DNA of 64,000 nt from Solicola gregarius (GCF_025790165.1 NZ_CP094970.1:558001-622000), one strand, 5' to 3'; shown: positions 16,464 to 25,493, counted from the stretch's first letter. Numbers and translations are program-made. Notes: generated from the letters alone by a model not told the origin.

Positions 16464-17309
16464 CCGCTCGAGCCGGTCGGGCTCGGCGACGACCTCGTAC
16501 TCGCTGACCCGGTCGCCGTCGACGGTCACCCGGAGCGCAACCGCCAACCGGCCGGAGCGTACGACGATGGCACCGACCGCGCCGTCGACGAGTGCGGGCA
16601 CTGCGTACCGTGCCATCCGCGCAAAAACGACGGTGTTCTCCGCCACCCCGCGAGCGCCGCGTACGACCGCCGCTGCACCCGGCGGCAATGCTGCGGGGTC
16701 CGCGCGCCGTACGACATCGGGCGCCAACACGTCGAGCAGTGACCCCAGGTCACCGCTGCGCGCCGCCACGAGGAACCGCTCGACGACCTGGCGATGCTGC
16801 GCGAGCACCTCGTCGGCGGGGCGATGAACACCGCGGACCCGACCGCGTGCTCGGCTCGCCAGCTTCTTCGTGGTCGCCGGTGTGCGGTCGACTATCGGCG
16901 CGATGTCGCTGAACGGCACCGCGAAGACGTCGTGCAGCACGAACGCGACGCGCTCCGCCGGGTCGAGCCGGTCGAGCACGATGAGCATGGCGAGTCCGAC
17001 GGAGTCGGCGAGCACCGGCTCCTGCTCGGGATCACGCGCCGCCGGGTCGGCCGGCGACACCGAGTCGAGCCGCTGCTCGCGCCTCCCCTTGCGCGCACGA
17101 AGCAGGTCGAGGCAGATCCGGGACACGACCGTCGTCAACCAACCGGCGAGGTTCTCTACGTCGCGAACATCGGATCGGGCGAGACGCAGCCAGGTCTCCT
17201 GCACGGCGTCGTCCGCCGCACTCGCATCGCCGAGCATCCGGTACGCGACCGCGTGCAGGTGCCCGCGATGCGGCTCGAAGCGGTCGGCCAGTCGCTGCTG
17301 ATCCGACAT
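16443..17309 (-). CDS. ECF41-like sigma factor with C-terminal SnoaL-like domain
   Basis: A 288-residue sigma-70 family protein. Region 2 is FEPHRGHLHAVAYRMLGD and AVQETWLRLAR; region 4 is LDRLDPAERVAFVLHDVFAV followed by PATTKKLASRARGRV. About 100 residues of SnoaL/NTF2-like fold follow (FLVAARSGDLGSLLDVLAPD). The DGDRVSEYEVVAEPDRL tail resembles the regulatory motif of ECF41 factors, in which the C-terminal domain replaces a separate anti-sigma factor. ECF41 genes typically adjoin their target, often an oxidoreductase, carboxymuconolactone decarboxylase or DoxX-like gene, and here a DoxX-like gene is divergent 88 bases away. Confidence 0.88.
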   Translation of the reverse strand: MSDQQRLADRFEPHRGHLHAVAYRMLGDASAADDAVQETWLRLARSDVRDVENLAGWLTTVVSRICLDLLRARKGRREQRLDSVSPADPAARDPEQEPVLADSVGLAMLIVLDRLDPAERVAFVLHDVFAVPFSDIAPIVDRTPATTKKLASRARGRVRGVHRPADEVLAQHRQVVERFLVAARSGDLGSLLDVLAPDVVRRADPAALPPGAAAVVRGARGVAENTVVFARMARYAVPALVDGAVGAIVVRSGRLAVALRVTVDGDRVSEYEVVAEPDRLERLDLAVL

Positions 17310-17397
17310 CGGTCACCTTTCCCCGGCGGCATCCGTCACGGGCACGAGAAGACGGCGGAGGGCTTCCGCCGGTGAGACCCGTTTCAGGAGAGTACGC

Positions 17398-17751
17398 ATG
17401 TTCACCCTCGACGTCACCGTCGTCATCATCGCGGCGGCCGCGAACCTGACGTTCGCCATTCTCGACCTGCGCCGATCGGAGTGGGTGCTCGACAACATGA
17501 CCAGGGTCGGCGTGCCGTCCTCGTGGTTGTACCCGCTGGGTGCCTTGAAGGCGGCAGGAGCGATCGGCTTGCTCGTCGGCATCTGGGTACCGCCGATCGG
17601 GATCGCGGCGGCGACCGGCCTGGTCCTGTTCTTCGTCGGAGCGCTCGTCACGCACGTCCGCGCACATGCCGATGCCGTGTCGAACCTGTATCCGGGAGCG
17701 TTCCTGCTGCTCGCCGCGGGAGCGCTCACCCTGCAACTGACCGCGGCCTGA
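17398..17751 (+). CDS. DoxX-like small membrane protein, likely ECF41 target
   Basis: A 117-residue protein with four predicted transmembrane helices (about 6-22, 46-64, 70-88 and 97-115). The first helix and WVLDNMTRVGVPSSWLYPLG, GALKAAGAIGLLVGIW and VTHVRAHA match the DoxX-like family. It is preceded by CAGGAGAG nine bases before the ATG. The divergent arrangement with an ECF41-like sigma gene suggests it is that factor's regulon member. A sequence resembling the ECF41 promoter was not clear to me in the 88-base gap. Confidence 0.8.
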   Translation: MFTLDVTVVIIAAAANLTFAILDLRRSEWVLDNMTRVGVPSSWLYPLGALKAAGAIGLLVGIWVPPIGIAAATGLVLFFVGALVTHVRAHADAVSNLYPGAFLLLAAGALTLQLTAA

Positions 17752-17765
17752 GAGCGGACCCTCGG

Positions 17766-17771
17766 TAGGCT
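17766..17771 (+). promoter_or_regulatory. -10 box of aroA, leaderless layout
   Basis: TAGGCT ends seven bases before ATG 17779, with GGCGGCG between. The transcript is probably leaderless. Confidence 0.45.
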
Positions 17772-17778
17772 GGCGGCG

Positions 17779-19059
17779 ATGACCGAGTCCGAAGCCGCCG
17801 TTGCCTGGGCCGCGCCGTACCGCGCGGACCCGATCGACGCGACCGCGAACCTCCCGGGCTCGAAGTCGCTGACCAACCGGGTGCTCGTGCTGGCCGCGCT
17901 CGCGGACGCGCCGTCGCACATCGTGGCGCCGCTACGCGCCCGCGACACCGAGCTGATGGCGTCGGCCCTGCGCTCGCTCGGTACGCGGATCGACGAGACC
18001 GCCGACGGCTGGCGTGTCGAGCCCGGCCCGCTCCGCGGTCCCGCGGAGGTCGACTGCGGTCTCGCCGGCACGGTGATGCGCTTCGTACCGCCCGTCGCCG
18101 CGCTGGCGAGCGGTGACGTGTCGTTCGACGGCGACCCCTATGCACGCGAGCGTCCGATGAGCACCGTGCTCGCGGCGTTGCGCGACCTCGGCGTCGTGAT
18201 CGACGACGGCGGACGCGGGGCACTGCCCTTCATCGTGCACGGCACAGGCGATGTTCCCGGCGGCGTGGTGACCATCGACGCATCCGCGTCGAGCCAGTTC
18301 GTATCGGCGCTGCTGCTGTCGGGCTGCCGATACCGAGACGGCGTGGACGTACGCCACTCGGGCAAGCCCGTCCCATCGATGCCGCACATCGACATGACGA
18401 TCACCCAGCTACGTACGCGTGGTGTCGAGGTCGACGACTCAGAGCCGGATCGCTGGGTCGTACGGCCAGGCACGCCGAAGGCTGTCGACGTACGCGTGGA
18501 GCCCGATCTGTCGAACGCCGGCCCGTTCATCGCGGCCGCGCTGGCGACCGGCGGCCGGGTACGTGTCTCGGACTGGCCTGAGGCGACCGACCAAGCGGGC
18601 GACCGCTGGCGCGAGATCGCAACCCTGATGGGCGCGACGGTGGTACGTGACGACAGTGACCTGGTCGTCGACGCCACGGGCGCCATCCGCGGTGTCGACC
18701 TCGACCTGCACGACGTCGGCGAGCTGACGCCCGTTGTCGCGGCGCTCTGCGCCCTCGCCTCCGCACCCTCGTACCTGCGCGGCATCGGCCACCTGCGCGG
18801 CCACGAGACCGACCGCCTCGCGGCCATCGCGGCGGAGATCAACGCACTCGGCGGCGACGTGACCGAGCTCGACGACGGGCTCGAGGTACGCCCGCGCCCC
18901 CTGCATCGCGGCACGTTCGCGACGTACGCCGACCACCGCATGGCGCATGCCGGCGTGGTGCTCGCGCTCGGCGTCGACGGTGTGCGCGTCGAGAACATCG
19001 CCACCACTGCGAAGACCTACCCCGGCTTCGCCGATGAGTGGGAGCGGTTCGTCCGGTGA
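17779..19059 (+). CDS. aroA: 3-phosphoshikimate 1-carboxyvinyltransferase (EPSP synthase)
   Basis: A 426-residue cytosolic enzyme joining shikimate-3-phosphate and phosphoenolpyruvate, the sixth step of the shikimate pathway. Visible signatures are [18 protein letters not shown] near residue 30 (phosphate and substrate binding), [32 protein letters not shown], a Lys at [14 protein letters not shown], and the C-terminal [20 protein letters not shown] and [11 protein letters not shown], which hold catalytic and PEP-binding residues. The length is normal. The downstream rsgA overlaps by four bases, and with hisN nearby this is the conserved actinobacterial aroA-rsgA-hisN block. Confidence 0.97.
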   Translation: MTESEAAVAWAAPYRADPIDATANLPGSKSLTNRVLVLAALADAPSHIVAPLRARDTELMASALRSLGTRIDETADGWRVEPGPLRGPAEVDCGLAGTVMRFVPPVAALASGDVSFDGDPYARERPMSTVLAALRDLGVVIDDGGRGALPFIVHGTGDVPGGVVTIDASASSQFVSALLLSGCRYRDGVDVRHSGKPVPSMPHIDMTITQLRTRGVEVDDSEPDRWVVRPGTPKAVDVRVEPDLSNAGPFIAAALATGGRVRVSDWPEATDQAGDRWREIATLMGATVVRDDSDLVVDATGAIRGVDLDLHDVGELTPVVAALCALASAPSYLRGIGHLRGHETDRLAAIAAEINALGGDVTELDDGLEVRPRPLHRGTFATYADHRMAHAGVVLALGVDGVRVENIATTAKTYPGFADEWERFVR

Positions 19060-20048
19060 GCTCGCGGTACGACGAGTACGCACAGTACGACCGACCGCGC
19101 CGGCATACTCGACCGCGTACCAAGGACCGGCCGAACTACGACGACGCCTCGGCGGGTCAGGTCGTCACCATCGACCGCGGCCGCTACACGCTGCTGCTCG
19201 ACGACGCCGACGGCCGCCGCATCGTGACCGCGATGAAGTCGAGAGGCCTTGGACGCAAGGGCGTCGTCGTCGGCGACGAGGTACGAGTGGTCGGCGATAC
19301 GAGCGGTGCACCCGACACTCTCGCCCGGATCGTCGAGGTCGAGCCCCGTAAGACCGTCCTCCGCCGCACGGCCGACGACGACGATCCCGTCGAGCGGATC
19401 ATCGTCGCCAACGCGCGCCGGCTCGTCATCGTCACCGCGCTCGCCGACCCGCCGCCGCGCCCGTCGCTGGTGGATCGGTGTCTGGTCGCCGCGTACGACG
19501 CCGGGATGACACCGCTGCTCTGCCTGACGAAATCGGATCTCGCGCCTGCGGACGACCTCGTCGCCTCGTACGCGCCGCTCGGGGTCGACACCGTCGTGAC
19601 CCGACACGACGGGCCGCTCGACGAGCTGGAATCCCGGCTACGCAACGAGACCAGCGTGCTGGTCGGCCACAGCGGCGTCGGCAAGTCGACGCTGGTGAAC
19701 CGGCTGGTCCCCGACGCCGAACGGGTGACGAGCGACGTCAACGCGGTCACGGGTCGGGGCCGTCATACGTCCACCTCGGCGATCGCGCTCGCGCTGCCCG
19801 AGGGCGGGCTGATCGTCGACACCCCGGGCATCCGCTCGTTCGGACTCGCTCATGTCGAAGCCGACGAGCTGATCGACGCGTTCGCCGACCTCGCCGAGGC
19901 CGCCGTCGACTGCCCCCGCGGGTGTACGCACGGCGCCGACGAGCCCGAGTGCGCACTCGACTCCGCCGTCGAGTCCGGCACCCTCGACTCCCGTCGAGTC
20001 GAGTCGTTCCGTCGCGTGCTCGCCAGCCTGAGCGCACCCACGTACTAG
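19056..20048 (+). CDS. rsgA: Ribosome small subunit-dependent GTPase A
   Basis: A 330-residue circularly permuted GTPase that assists 30S maturation. An OB-fold occupies about residues 30-95. The permuted GTPase motifs follow: TKSD (G4), then P-loop [14 protein letters not shown] at about 203-216, GRGRHTSTS, and [10 protein letters not shown] (G3). The C-terminal zinc knuckle is [14 protein letters not shown]. Start GTG 19056 overlaps the aroA stop (GTGA), and the sequence from VSSRYDEY is the usual start. It converges with the SnoaL-like gene, sharing four bases at the ends. Confidence 0.95.
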   Translation: MSSRYDEYAQYDRPRRHTRPRTKDRPNYDDASAGQVVTIDRGRYTLLLDDADGRRIVTAMKSRGLGRKGVVVGDEVRVVGDTSGAPDTLARIVEVEPRKTVLRRTADDDDPVERIIVANARRLVIVTALADPPPRPSLVDRCLVAAYDAGMTPLLCLTKSDLAPADDLVASYAPLGVDTVVTRHDGPLDELESRLRNETSVLVGHSGVGKSTLVNRLVPDAERVTSDVNAVTGRGRHTSTSAIALALPEGGLIVDTPGIRSFGLAHVEADELIDAFADLAEAAVDCPRGCTHGADEPECALDSAVESGTLDSRRVESFRRVLASLSAPTY

Positions 20049-20470
20049 CCGGAGAACGCCTGTGCGACGGCCAGGCTGTCCTCGTACACGTGGTTGCGGA
20101 TGACCAACCCGTCCTGGAAGGTCACGTGCAGGGCGAAGCGCGACCGGTACGCACGGCCGGTCGGCTTCGCCGTCTGCCGGATCTCCCCGAACACGACGGC
20201 GTCGTCGCCGTCGACGAGGATCGACTCGACCTGCGTATCCGCTTCGCCCGGTACGTGGTATTCGCCGAGCAGACGCGTGAGATCGGCCATGTCGGCGCGC
20301 GTCGACCGGTGCCGGATCCAGGGAGTCTCGGAGCGCCCGTGCTCGTACGCGGGCCAGTCGACCAACCAGTCGACGTCGTCGGCGTACAGCTCCGCGACCG
20401 CCTCCGGGTCGCCGGAACCGATTCGTTCCAGCAGTCGCTCGACGAGCGTGCGGGTGGGTGTCGCGGTCAT
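20045..20470 (-). CDS. NTF2/SnoaL-like protein
   Basis: A 141-residue protein with an alpha+beta cone fold of the nuclear transport factor 2 superfamily. Seen are LVERLLERIGSGDPEAVAEL, ELYADDVDWLVDWP and the strand-rich C-terminal half VVFGEIRQTAKPTGR, RFALHVTFQDGLVIRNHVYE. Proteins of this kind include polyketide cyclases, isomerases and many uncharacterised binding proteins. No catalytic residues can be assigned. It is a single gene sitting head-to-tail against rsgA and divergent from hisN. Confidence 0.8.
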   Translation of the reverse strand: MTATPTRTLVERLLERIGSGDPEAVAELYADDVDWLVDWPAYEHGRSETPWIRHRSTRADMADLTRLLGEYHVPGEADTQVESILVDGDDAVVFGEIRQTAKPTGRAYRSRFALHVTFQDGLVIRNHVYEDSLAVAQAFSG

Positions 20471-20578
20471 GTCGTTCCTCCGTGTCCAGTGGCAGATGTG
20501 ACAAGCATGTCCGGTGCCTGCTGCCGAACGCGATTACCCGTGAGGTAAGGCCTACGGGTGAGCGGCTACCGCGACCAC

Positions 20579-20584
20579 TACCCT
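20579..20584 (+). promoter_or_regulatory. -10 box of hisN, leaderless layout
   Basis: TACCCT ends six bases before ATG 20591, and no ribosome binding site is visible. Confidence 0.4.
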
Positions 20585-20590
20585 GAGCAC

Positions 20591-21463
20591 ATGCCGACCC
20601 CCTACACCGACGACGTCCGACTCGCGCACGTACTCGCCGACGACGCCGACTCGCTCACCATGGATCGCTTCCGGGCGCGCGACCTGCGGGTGTCGAAGAA
20701 GCCGGACTCGACGGAGGTGACCGACGCCGACGAGGCCGTGGAGCAGGCCATCCGGCGCACGCTCGGCCGCAGTCGGTCCCGAGACGTCGTGCAGGGCGAG
20801 GAGTTCGGGGTGTCCGGCACCGGCGTACGCCGCTGGATCATCGACCCGATCGACGGCACCCGCAACTACCTGCGCGGCGTACCCGTCTGGGCAACGCTGA
20901 TCGCGCTGGTCGACGACGACGAGGTCGTCGCCTCGTGCGTCTCGGCTCCTGCACTCGGTCGCCGCTGGTGGGCGTCGAAGGACGGCGGGGCGTGGACCGG
21001 AAAGTCGATCATGTCGGCCCGCCAGTGCCGGGTCTCCCACGTCGACAAGGTCACGGACGCTTCGCTGTCGTACAGCTCCATCGGCGGTTGGGAGGACATC
21101 GGCAAGCTCGAGCAGTTCATGGCACTCACCCGCCGCGTCTGGCGCACCCGTGCGTACGGCGACTTCTGGTCTTACATGCTGCTCGCCGAGGGCGCTCTCG
21201 ACATCGCCGCCGAGCCGGAGCTCGCCGTCTGGGACATGGCGGCGCTCGACGTGATCGTACGCGAGGCCGGCGGGCTGTTCGGTGGCCTCGACGGGTCGAG
21301 CGGCCCCTGGGCCGGCAATGCCCTCGCGACGAACGGCCACCTGCACGAGGACGCGATGGCCTTCCTCGGGCACTTCCCGGACCGCGCGGCGGAGCCGCAA
21401 CGGCCGAGTTCGACCAACGTCACGGAGCTGACGTCTCGTCGGCGTCCGCCCGAGGCGGACTGA
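20591..21463 (+). CDS. hisN: Histidinol-phosphatase, inositol monophosphatase family
   Basis: A 290-residue metal-dependent phosphatase. The metal-binding motifs are visible: the Glu-Glu pair in VVQGEEFG, DPIDGTRNYLRGVPVWATLI at about 86-105, and the second motif WDMAALDVIVREAGG near 215-230. A Lys near the start of the fold is in RVSKKPDSTEVTDADEAVE. Its position after aroA-rsgA matches the actinobacterial hisN that hydrolyses histidinol phosphate to histidinol in histidine synthesis. Related phosphatases act on inositol phosphates, so the substrate is from synteny. The end overlaps the convergent MFS gene by 44 bases. Confidence 0.9.
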   Translation: MPTPYTDDVRLAHVLADDADSLTMDRFRARDLRVSKKPDSTEVTDADEAVEQAIRRTLGRSRSRDVVQGEEFGVSGTGVRRWIIDPIDGTRNYLRGVPVWATLIALVDDDEVVASCVSAPALGRRWWASKDGGAWTGKSIMSARQCRVSHVDKVTDASLSYSSIGGWEDIGKLEQFMALTRRVWRTRAYGDFWSYMLLAEGALDIAAEPELAVWDMAALDVIVREAGGLFGGLDGSSGPWAGNALATNGHLHEDAMAFLGHFPDRAAEPQRPSSTNVTELTSRRRPPEAD

Positions 21464-22670
21464 CCGCCTCGGCTTCGTGCCGCAGCCGGCGTACGTCCGG
21501 CGAGAGCAGTGCCGCGAGCGCGACGACCGCGTACAGGGCACCCGCGACGACCGCGACCGTGCGCGCGTCGAACGCGGCCGCCAGCGGCCCGGCCAGCAGC
21601 TGACCGATCGGGATCGCGACGAACGAACCGAACGCGTCGTACGACCAGAGACGCGACTGCAACTCGTTCGGCACGTTCTCGTGCATGGCAGTGCTCCAGC
21701 CGATGCCGAATATCTCCGTACCGACGCCGGCCAGGAACATCAACGTCGCCAGCACCAGCGTCTGCGGCGCGGCGCCGAGGGCGAGCATCGGCAGGGCCAG
21801 CGACGCCATGCCGAGCATCCCGGCACGCAGCGGGTAGCGCAGCCGGACTCGCATCAGTACGAGCGTGGTCACCAAGAACCCGACGGACTCGGCGCTCAAC
21901 ACCGCACCCCAGGCGCCTTCACCGATGGTGTCCTTCGCGATCACCGGACCGAGGGTGAAGATCACGCCGGCGTGGATCATGTTCAGTACGCCGAACGCCG
22001 AGACGACCACCCAGACCCACTGCATCGAGACGAAGACGCCCCAGCCCTCGCGCAGGTCGGCGACCATCGACGACGGATCCGTGCGCTCGACCGCGCGGAG
22101 GTGCAGTCGGCTCATGCAGAACGCAGAGACGACGTACGACGCGCCGTCGACGGCGATAGCCCAGCCGGACCCGATCGTGACGACGAACAGCCCGGCGAGG
22201 CTCGGTCCGATGACGAACATGCCCTGTCGACTGAAGCTCAGGATCGCGTTGGTCTGTTGGAGGTCGTCGCGATCGACGACCATCGGGATCACGCTCTGCA
22301 TCGCGGGGAACGTGAATGCGACGACGACGCCGTTGACCGCCTCGATCACGGCAAGGCTCCACACCTCCGCGTTCCCGGTGATGAGCAAGGTCGCGGCGAG
22401 GCCTTGGGACAGTCCGGTGAGGCTGTTGGAGACGACCAGGACCGTACTTCGGGAGAACCGGTCGGAGATGACCCCACCGACGAGCATCAGCGCGGCCATC
22501 GGGATGCTGCGCGCGGCGAGCACGATGCCGAGGCTCGCCGGCGACCCGGTGATGTCGAGTACGGCGAAGGCGAGCGCCACCGGAGCCATCGAGCTGCCGA
22601 GGAACGACAGCGTACGACCGGTGAAGAACCATCGGAACCGGGACGACCGCAGCGGCGACGGCACCTTCAT
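21420..22670 (-). CDS. MFS transporter, probable drug or metabolite efflux
   Basis: A 416-residue protein with twelve predicted helices of the major facilitator superfamily, closest in style to MFS_3/enterobactin-exporter-like proteins. Motif A is degenerate as GGVISDRFSRSTVLVVSN after helix 2. RFRWFFTGRTLSFLGSSMAP is the typical first helix. The start codon overlaps the stop of the upstream ArsR gene (ATGA), so the regulator and transporter form an operon. The substrate is unknown. The C-terminal tail is charged and disordered. Confidence 0.9.
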   Translation of the reverse strand: MKVPSPLRSSRFRWFFTGRTLSFLGSSMAPVALAFAVLDITGSPASLGIVLAARSIPMAALMLVGGVISDRFSRSTVLVVSNSLTGLSQGLAATLLITGNAEVWSLAVIEAVNGVVVAFTFPAMQSVIPMVVDRDDLQQTNAILSFSRQGMFVIGPSLAGLFVVTIGSGWAIAVDGASYVVSAFCMSRLHLRAVERTDPSSMVADLREGWGVFVSMQWVWVVVSAFGVLNMIHAGVIFTLGPVIAKDTIGEGAWGAVLSAESVGFLVTTLVLMRVRLRYPLRAGMLGMASLALPMLALGAAPQTLVLATLMFLAGVGTEIFGIGWSTAMHENVPNELQSRLWSYDAFGSFVAIPIGQLLAGPLAAAFDARTVAVVAGALYAVVALAALLSPDVRRLRHEAEAVSPPRADADETSAP

Positions 22671-23200
22671 CGACCGTCGACGACCTTGCGTTCTCGCATC
22701 GCGAACAGGCTCGCGGTCATGTTGACGTGGACGGCTCCAGGCGTTCGGGGCCGTCGCGCGGAGGAGTGCAGCATCGTCGACGCCCGCTCGACGAGGTCGA
22801 ACACCTCCTCCCAGACCTCCGGCGTCACCCAGAGCTCCGCGTCGGTGTTGCTGCGCGCCGGGTAGTCGGGGTCGCGGTACGCGGCGCGCCGGACCAGCTC
22901 GCGGGCCATGGCCTGCACGTACAGCAGGTAGTCCTCGTCGTGCGCGGGCCGGCTCGGCTGGGCGGAGTCCCACGGATGGCGGTACCGCTTGGCCACACCG
23001 CCGCGGATCCGCTCCTCGCTGTCGACCACCACGTAGCCCGCCGACGCGAGCGCGCGCAGGTGGTACGACGCGTTCGCCTGGGAGATGTCGAGCTCGCCGG
23101 CCAGCTCGGTGGCGCTCATCGCCGATCCCGTGAGCAGCGACAGGATCTGCAGGCGTACCGGATGTGCGAGCGCGCGGAGCGAACTGACCTCCAAAGACAT
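22667..23200 (-). CDS. ArsR/SmtB-type winged-helix regulator
   Basis: A 177-residue regulator. The N-terminal 90 residues are a winged helix (LRALAHPVRLQILSLLTG, SATELAGELDISQANASYHL, RALASAGYVVV). The C-terminal part is longer than in metal sensors and lacks an obvious Cys cluster, so it is more like the ArsR-type regulators of MFS pumps than a metal sensor. It is coupled to the MFS gene and presumably represses the pair. Upstream at 23,236-23,250 lies TCAAGCGCTTCTTTG with a short palindrome (AAGCGCTT), which could be part of its operator (inference). Confidence 0.88.
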   Translation of the reverse strand: MSLEVSSLRALAHPVRLQILSLLTGSAMSATELAGELDISQANASYHLRALASAGYVVVDSEERIRGGVAKRYRHPWDSAQPSRPAHDEDYLLYVQAMARELVRRAAYRDPDYPARSNTDAELWVTPEVWEEVFDLVERASTMLHSSARRPRTPGAVHVNMTASLFAMRERKVVDGR

Positions 23201-23381
23201 GCTTGGGAGTGTGTCACCGGCGGCGCCCGACCGTCAAGCGCTTCTTTGGTGGTCGGCCGCGCCGCCCGAATGCGGCGGCAGACGCCCGGGATCGTTAGGA
23301 TGACGACGAGGCCGATGCAGGCCGACCACTGCCGTACGCCGGGAGCGCGGACCGCGTTGCCCGCGAAAGGACTCCTCGCCG

Positions 23382-24005
23382 ATGTCGTACCCGCCACCGG
23401 GTGACCCGAACCAGCCACAGTACCCGCCGAACCAGCCGCCGCAGTACCCGCCGAACCAGCCGCCGCAGTACCAGCAGCCGTACGGGACGCCGTATCCGAC
23501 CGGCCAGGAGAGCGGCTATGGGTACGGCGGCTACGCACCGCACATCGAGCGGCCGGGCAGCGTCACGGCGGGCGCAGTGATCGCCATCGTCCTGTCCGGC
23601 ATCTCTGCCCTCGCCGCACTCGGATCGCTCGTCGGCGTGATCGCCGCCTGGAACTCCATGATCGACGAGTTCCGATCCGACCCCGGCCAGTACGAGCTCA
23701 CCGCCGACCAGATCGACCAGATCGCCGACGCGAAGGCCGGCGTGGTCGTCTTCGTGGTGATCTGGGCGATCATCGCGGCATTCGGGGTCGTGGTCGCCGT
23801 GCTCGCGATCAAGGGTCAGAACTGGGCCCGGATCACCCTGACGGTGCTCGCGGCGATCTCGCTGGTGATCGGCCTCATCCTGATCACGTCGTTCATCTCC
23901 GCGATCTGGGTGCTCGGCTCGATCGCGTGCATCATCTGCCTGTTCGTCGGCGGCGCCAACGACTGGTACCGCTATCGAAGGGACCAGCGCCGCCAGGGCG
24001 TCTAG
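23382..24005 (+). CDS. Proline/glutamine-rich membrane protein of unknown function
   Basis: A 207-residue protein. The first 45 residues are low complexity with repeats of YPPNQPPQ (encoded by nearly identical 24-base tandem units at about 23,420-23,470) and GYGYGGY. Three to four hydrophobic helices follow (about 63-88, 120-145 and 150-190), with an extracytoplasmic helix rich in Asp/Gln (DEFRSDPGQYELTADQIDQI). This layout is common among actinobacterial proteins with disordered cytoplasmic tails, for example DUF4190-like, but I cannot assign a function. AAAGGA lies 11 bases before the ATG. It converges with the next gene with a four-base overlap. Confidence 0.8.
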   Translation: MSYPPPGDPNQPQYPPNQPPQYPPNQPPQYQQPYGTPYPTGQESGYGYGGYAPHIERPGSVTAGAVIAIVLSGISALAALGSLVGVIAAWNSMIDEFRSDPGQYELTADQIDQIADAKAGVVVFVVIWAIIAAFGVVVAVLAIKGQNWARITLTVLAAISLVIGLILITSFISAIWVLGSIACIICLFVGGANDWYRYRRDQRRQGV

Positions 24006-24751
24006 GTCGACGCGCTACGCCCGCGCCACCACCGAATCAGCACCGGCGCAAGCAGGATCGCGGCGAGGTCGAACCATCCGTAGCCGCCGGCGGCGCCGGA
24101 CGGCGGGTTGCCGATCGCCACGATGCCCGTCGGGTCGTACGACTGCCACTCCCAGGTGCCGAGCCCCGTGCCGACGATCTCGAGGTACGACACCACGACG
24201 AACGCGCCGACGTACAGCGAGCGCGACGGCCCCCACAGCAGGAACCCCACCAGGCAGGCGTACCAGAACGCACCGAGCGCATCGACCCGCTCGGTGCCGA
24301 ACAGGCCCCACAGCGCCCAGGTGCCCCCGACCCCGATGACCGCGATCGTGCACGCCCGTAGGTGCGCGCGTACCCAGGTCGACCTGCCCAACGCCAAGGC
24401 GGAGAGGTAGACGAGACCGTGTCCCGGCGGGACATACGCCGGCACGTTGTCGAATCGGTAGACGTACACCTCGAGCAGCGGCGAGAACGTGTACTCGATC
24501 AGCGATGCGAAGCACACCACGATCGCCGTCTGAACCCGCACGAGCGTCGATTCGCGGGCGAGCACGGCGACGAGGATGGCCCAGGTCAGCAACCCGAGCA
24601 GCCGCTGCGTCCACAGCGGGCCCTCGGAGTCGAGCGCGAGGACGACCGTTATCCACGCCATCACGAGCGGAGCGAGCAGCGGGCTCGCACCTGGTCGTAC
24701 GACCGGCGTCGTCGTGGCGGTCTGGATCGTCACCCGCCCATCTTGGACCAT
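24002..24751 (-). CDS. Multi-pass integral membrane protein of unknown function
   Basis: A 249-residue protein with about seven hydrophobic helices. Conserved-looking polar segments are SPLLEVYVYRFDNVPAYVPP, PGHGLVYLSALALGR and TWEWQSYDPTGIVAIGNPPS, with a Gly-rich GAAGGYGWFD before the last helix. The His and Tyr-rich loops on one face could form a binding site. I do not recognise the family with certainty. The start is ATG 24751; GTG 24733 is an alternative. Confidence 0.75.
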   Translation of the reverse strand: MVQDGRVTIQTATTTPVVRPGASPLLAPLVMAWITVVLALDSEGPLWTQRLLGLLTWAILVAVLARESTLVRVQTAIVVCFASLIEYTFSPLLEVYVYRFDNVPAYVPPGHGLVYLSALALGRSTWVRAHLRACTIAVIGVGGTWALWGLFGTERVDALGAFWYACLVGFLLWGPSRSLYVGAFVVVSYLEIVGTGLGTWEWQSYDPTGIVAIGNPPSGAAGGYGWFDLAAILLAPVLIRWWRGRSAST

Positions 24752-24818
24752 GGGCGCATCGGTAGCCGAATCCGCGGGCGCGACGTACGCTCACCCCACC
24801 AGCCGATTGGAGGCCACC

Positions 24819-25253
24819 ATGCGAGTCAGCGACGTACTTGCGTCCAAGGGTAATGACGCGGTGATGACGATCTCCCCCGACTCCTCGATCACCGATCTGC
24901 TCGACCGACTGGCCGAGCACAACATCGGCGCGCTCGTGGTGAGCCGCGACGGCGCGACGATCGACGGCATCGTGTCCGAGCGCGACATCGTACGCAAGCT
25001 ACGCGGCGTCGACGACCCGCGTACGCTCACGGTCGAGTCGATCATGACGGCCGACGTCATCACGTGCACGCCCGACGACGCCGTGACCGACCTGATGAAG
25101 CTGATGACCGAGCGCCGCTTCCGACATGTCCCGATCCTGGACGACGACGGCGCGCTCGCCGGCGTCGTCAGCATCGGAGACGCGGTGAAGTTCCGGATGG
25201 CCCAGCTCGAGTTCGAGCGCGACCAGCTCAATCAATACGTCGCCAGAGGCTGA
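24819..25253 (+). CDS. Tandem CBS-domain protein
   Basis: A 144-residue cytosolic protein consisting of two CBS domains (about residues 10-65 and 72-130), the second containing ERRFRHVPILDDDGALAGVV and the first HNIGALVVSRDGATIDGIVS. Paired CBS domains form a Bateman module that binds adenosine nucleotides or related ligands. Stand-alone versions are frequent in actinobacteria, where several are dormancy or stress associated. TTGGAGG precedes the ATG at eight bases. The following secreted GWD-repeat gene is convergent, its stop directly abutting this stop. Confidence 0.92.
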   Translation: MRVSDVLASKGNDAVMTISPDSSITDLLDRLAEHNIGALVVSRDGATIDGIVSERDIVRKLRGVDDPRTLTVESIMTADVITCTPDDAVTDLMKLMTERRFRHVPILDDDGALAGVVSIGDAVKFRMAQLEFERDQLNQYVARG

Positions 25254-25493
25254 TCAGTCCCAGCCGAGGCGAGCGCCGGACGGAGCGTCCCAGCCCCTGG
25301 CGTCCCAGCCCTTGGCGTCCCAGCCCTTGACGTCCCAACCGGGCTTGGCGTTCGAGCCTGCAACGTCCCAGCCTGTCCGTGAGTCCCATCCGTCCGCAGC
25401 CTGTGCAGAGGGCGCGCCGAGCGCCACGACAGAGACGATGATCGCCGCTGCTCCGAGACCGCGGCAAAGGGTCTTCTTCATGCTTCGCATCAT
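25254..25493 (-). CDS. Small secreted GWD-repeat protein
   Basis: A 79-residue protein starting at ATG 25493, with AAGAGGG six bases upstream. The N-terminus is a classical Sec signal peptide (KKTLCRGLGAAAIIVSVVAL, then APSAQA), predicting cleavage after AQA. The mature chain of about 48 residues contains seven GWD tripeptides, four of them in a tight tandem (GWDVKGWDAKGWDARGWD). No known domain is recognisable. Regular Trp-Asp spacing suggests a surface-binding, peptide-modification or self-associating role, all of which are inference. The strong ribosome binding site and signal peptide argue that it is expressed. Confidence 0.8.
   Translation of the reverse strand: MMRSMKKTLCRGLGAAAIIVSVVALGAPSAQAADGWDSRTGWDVAGSNAKPGWDVKGWDAKGWDARGWDAPSGARLGWD

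Noticed and set aside
21477-22865. 462-codon plus-strand frame opposite the MFS and ArsR genes
   Set aside because: Composition is Arg/Asp/Gln/His-rich without helices or motifs; the minus-strand MFS has clear transmembrane structure.
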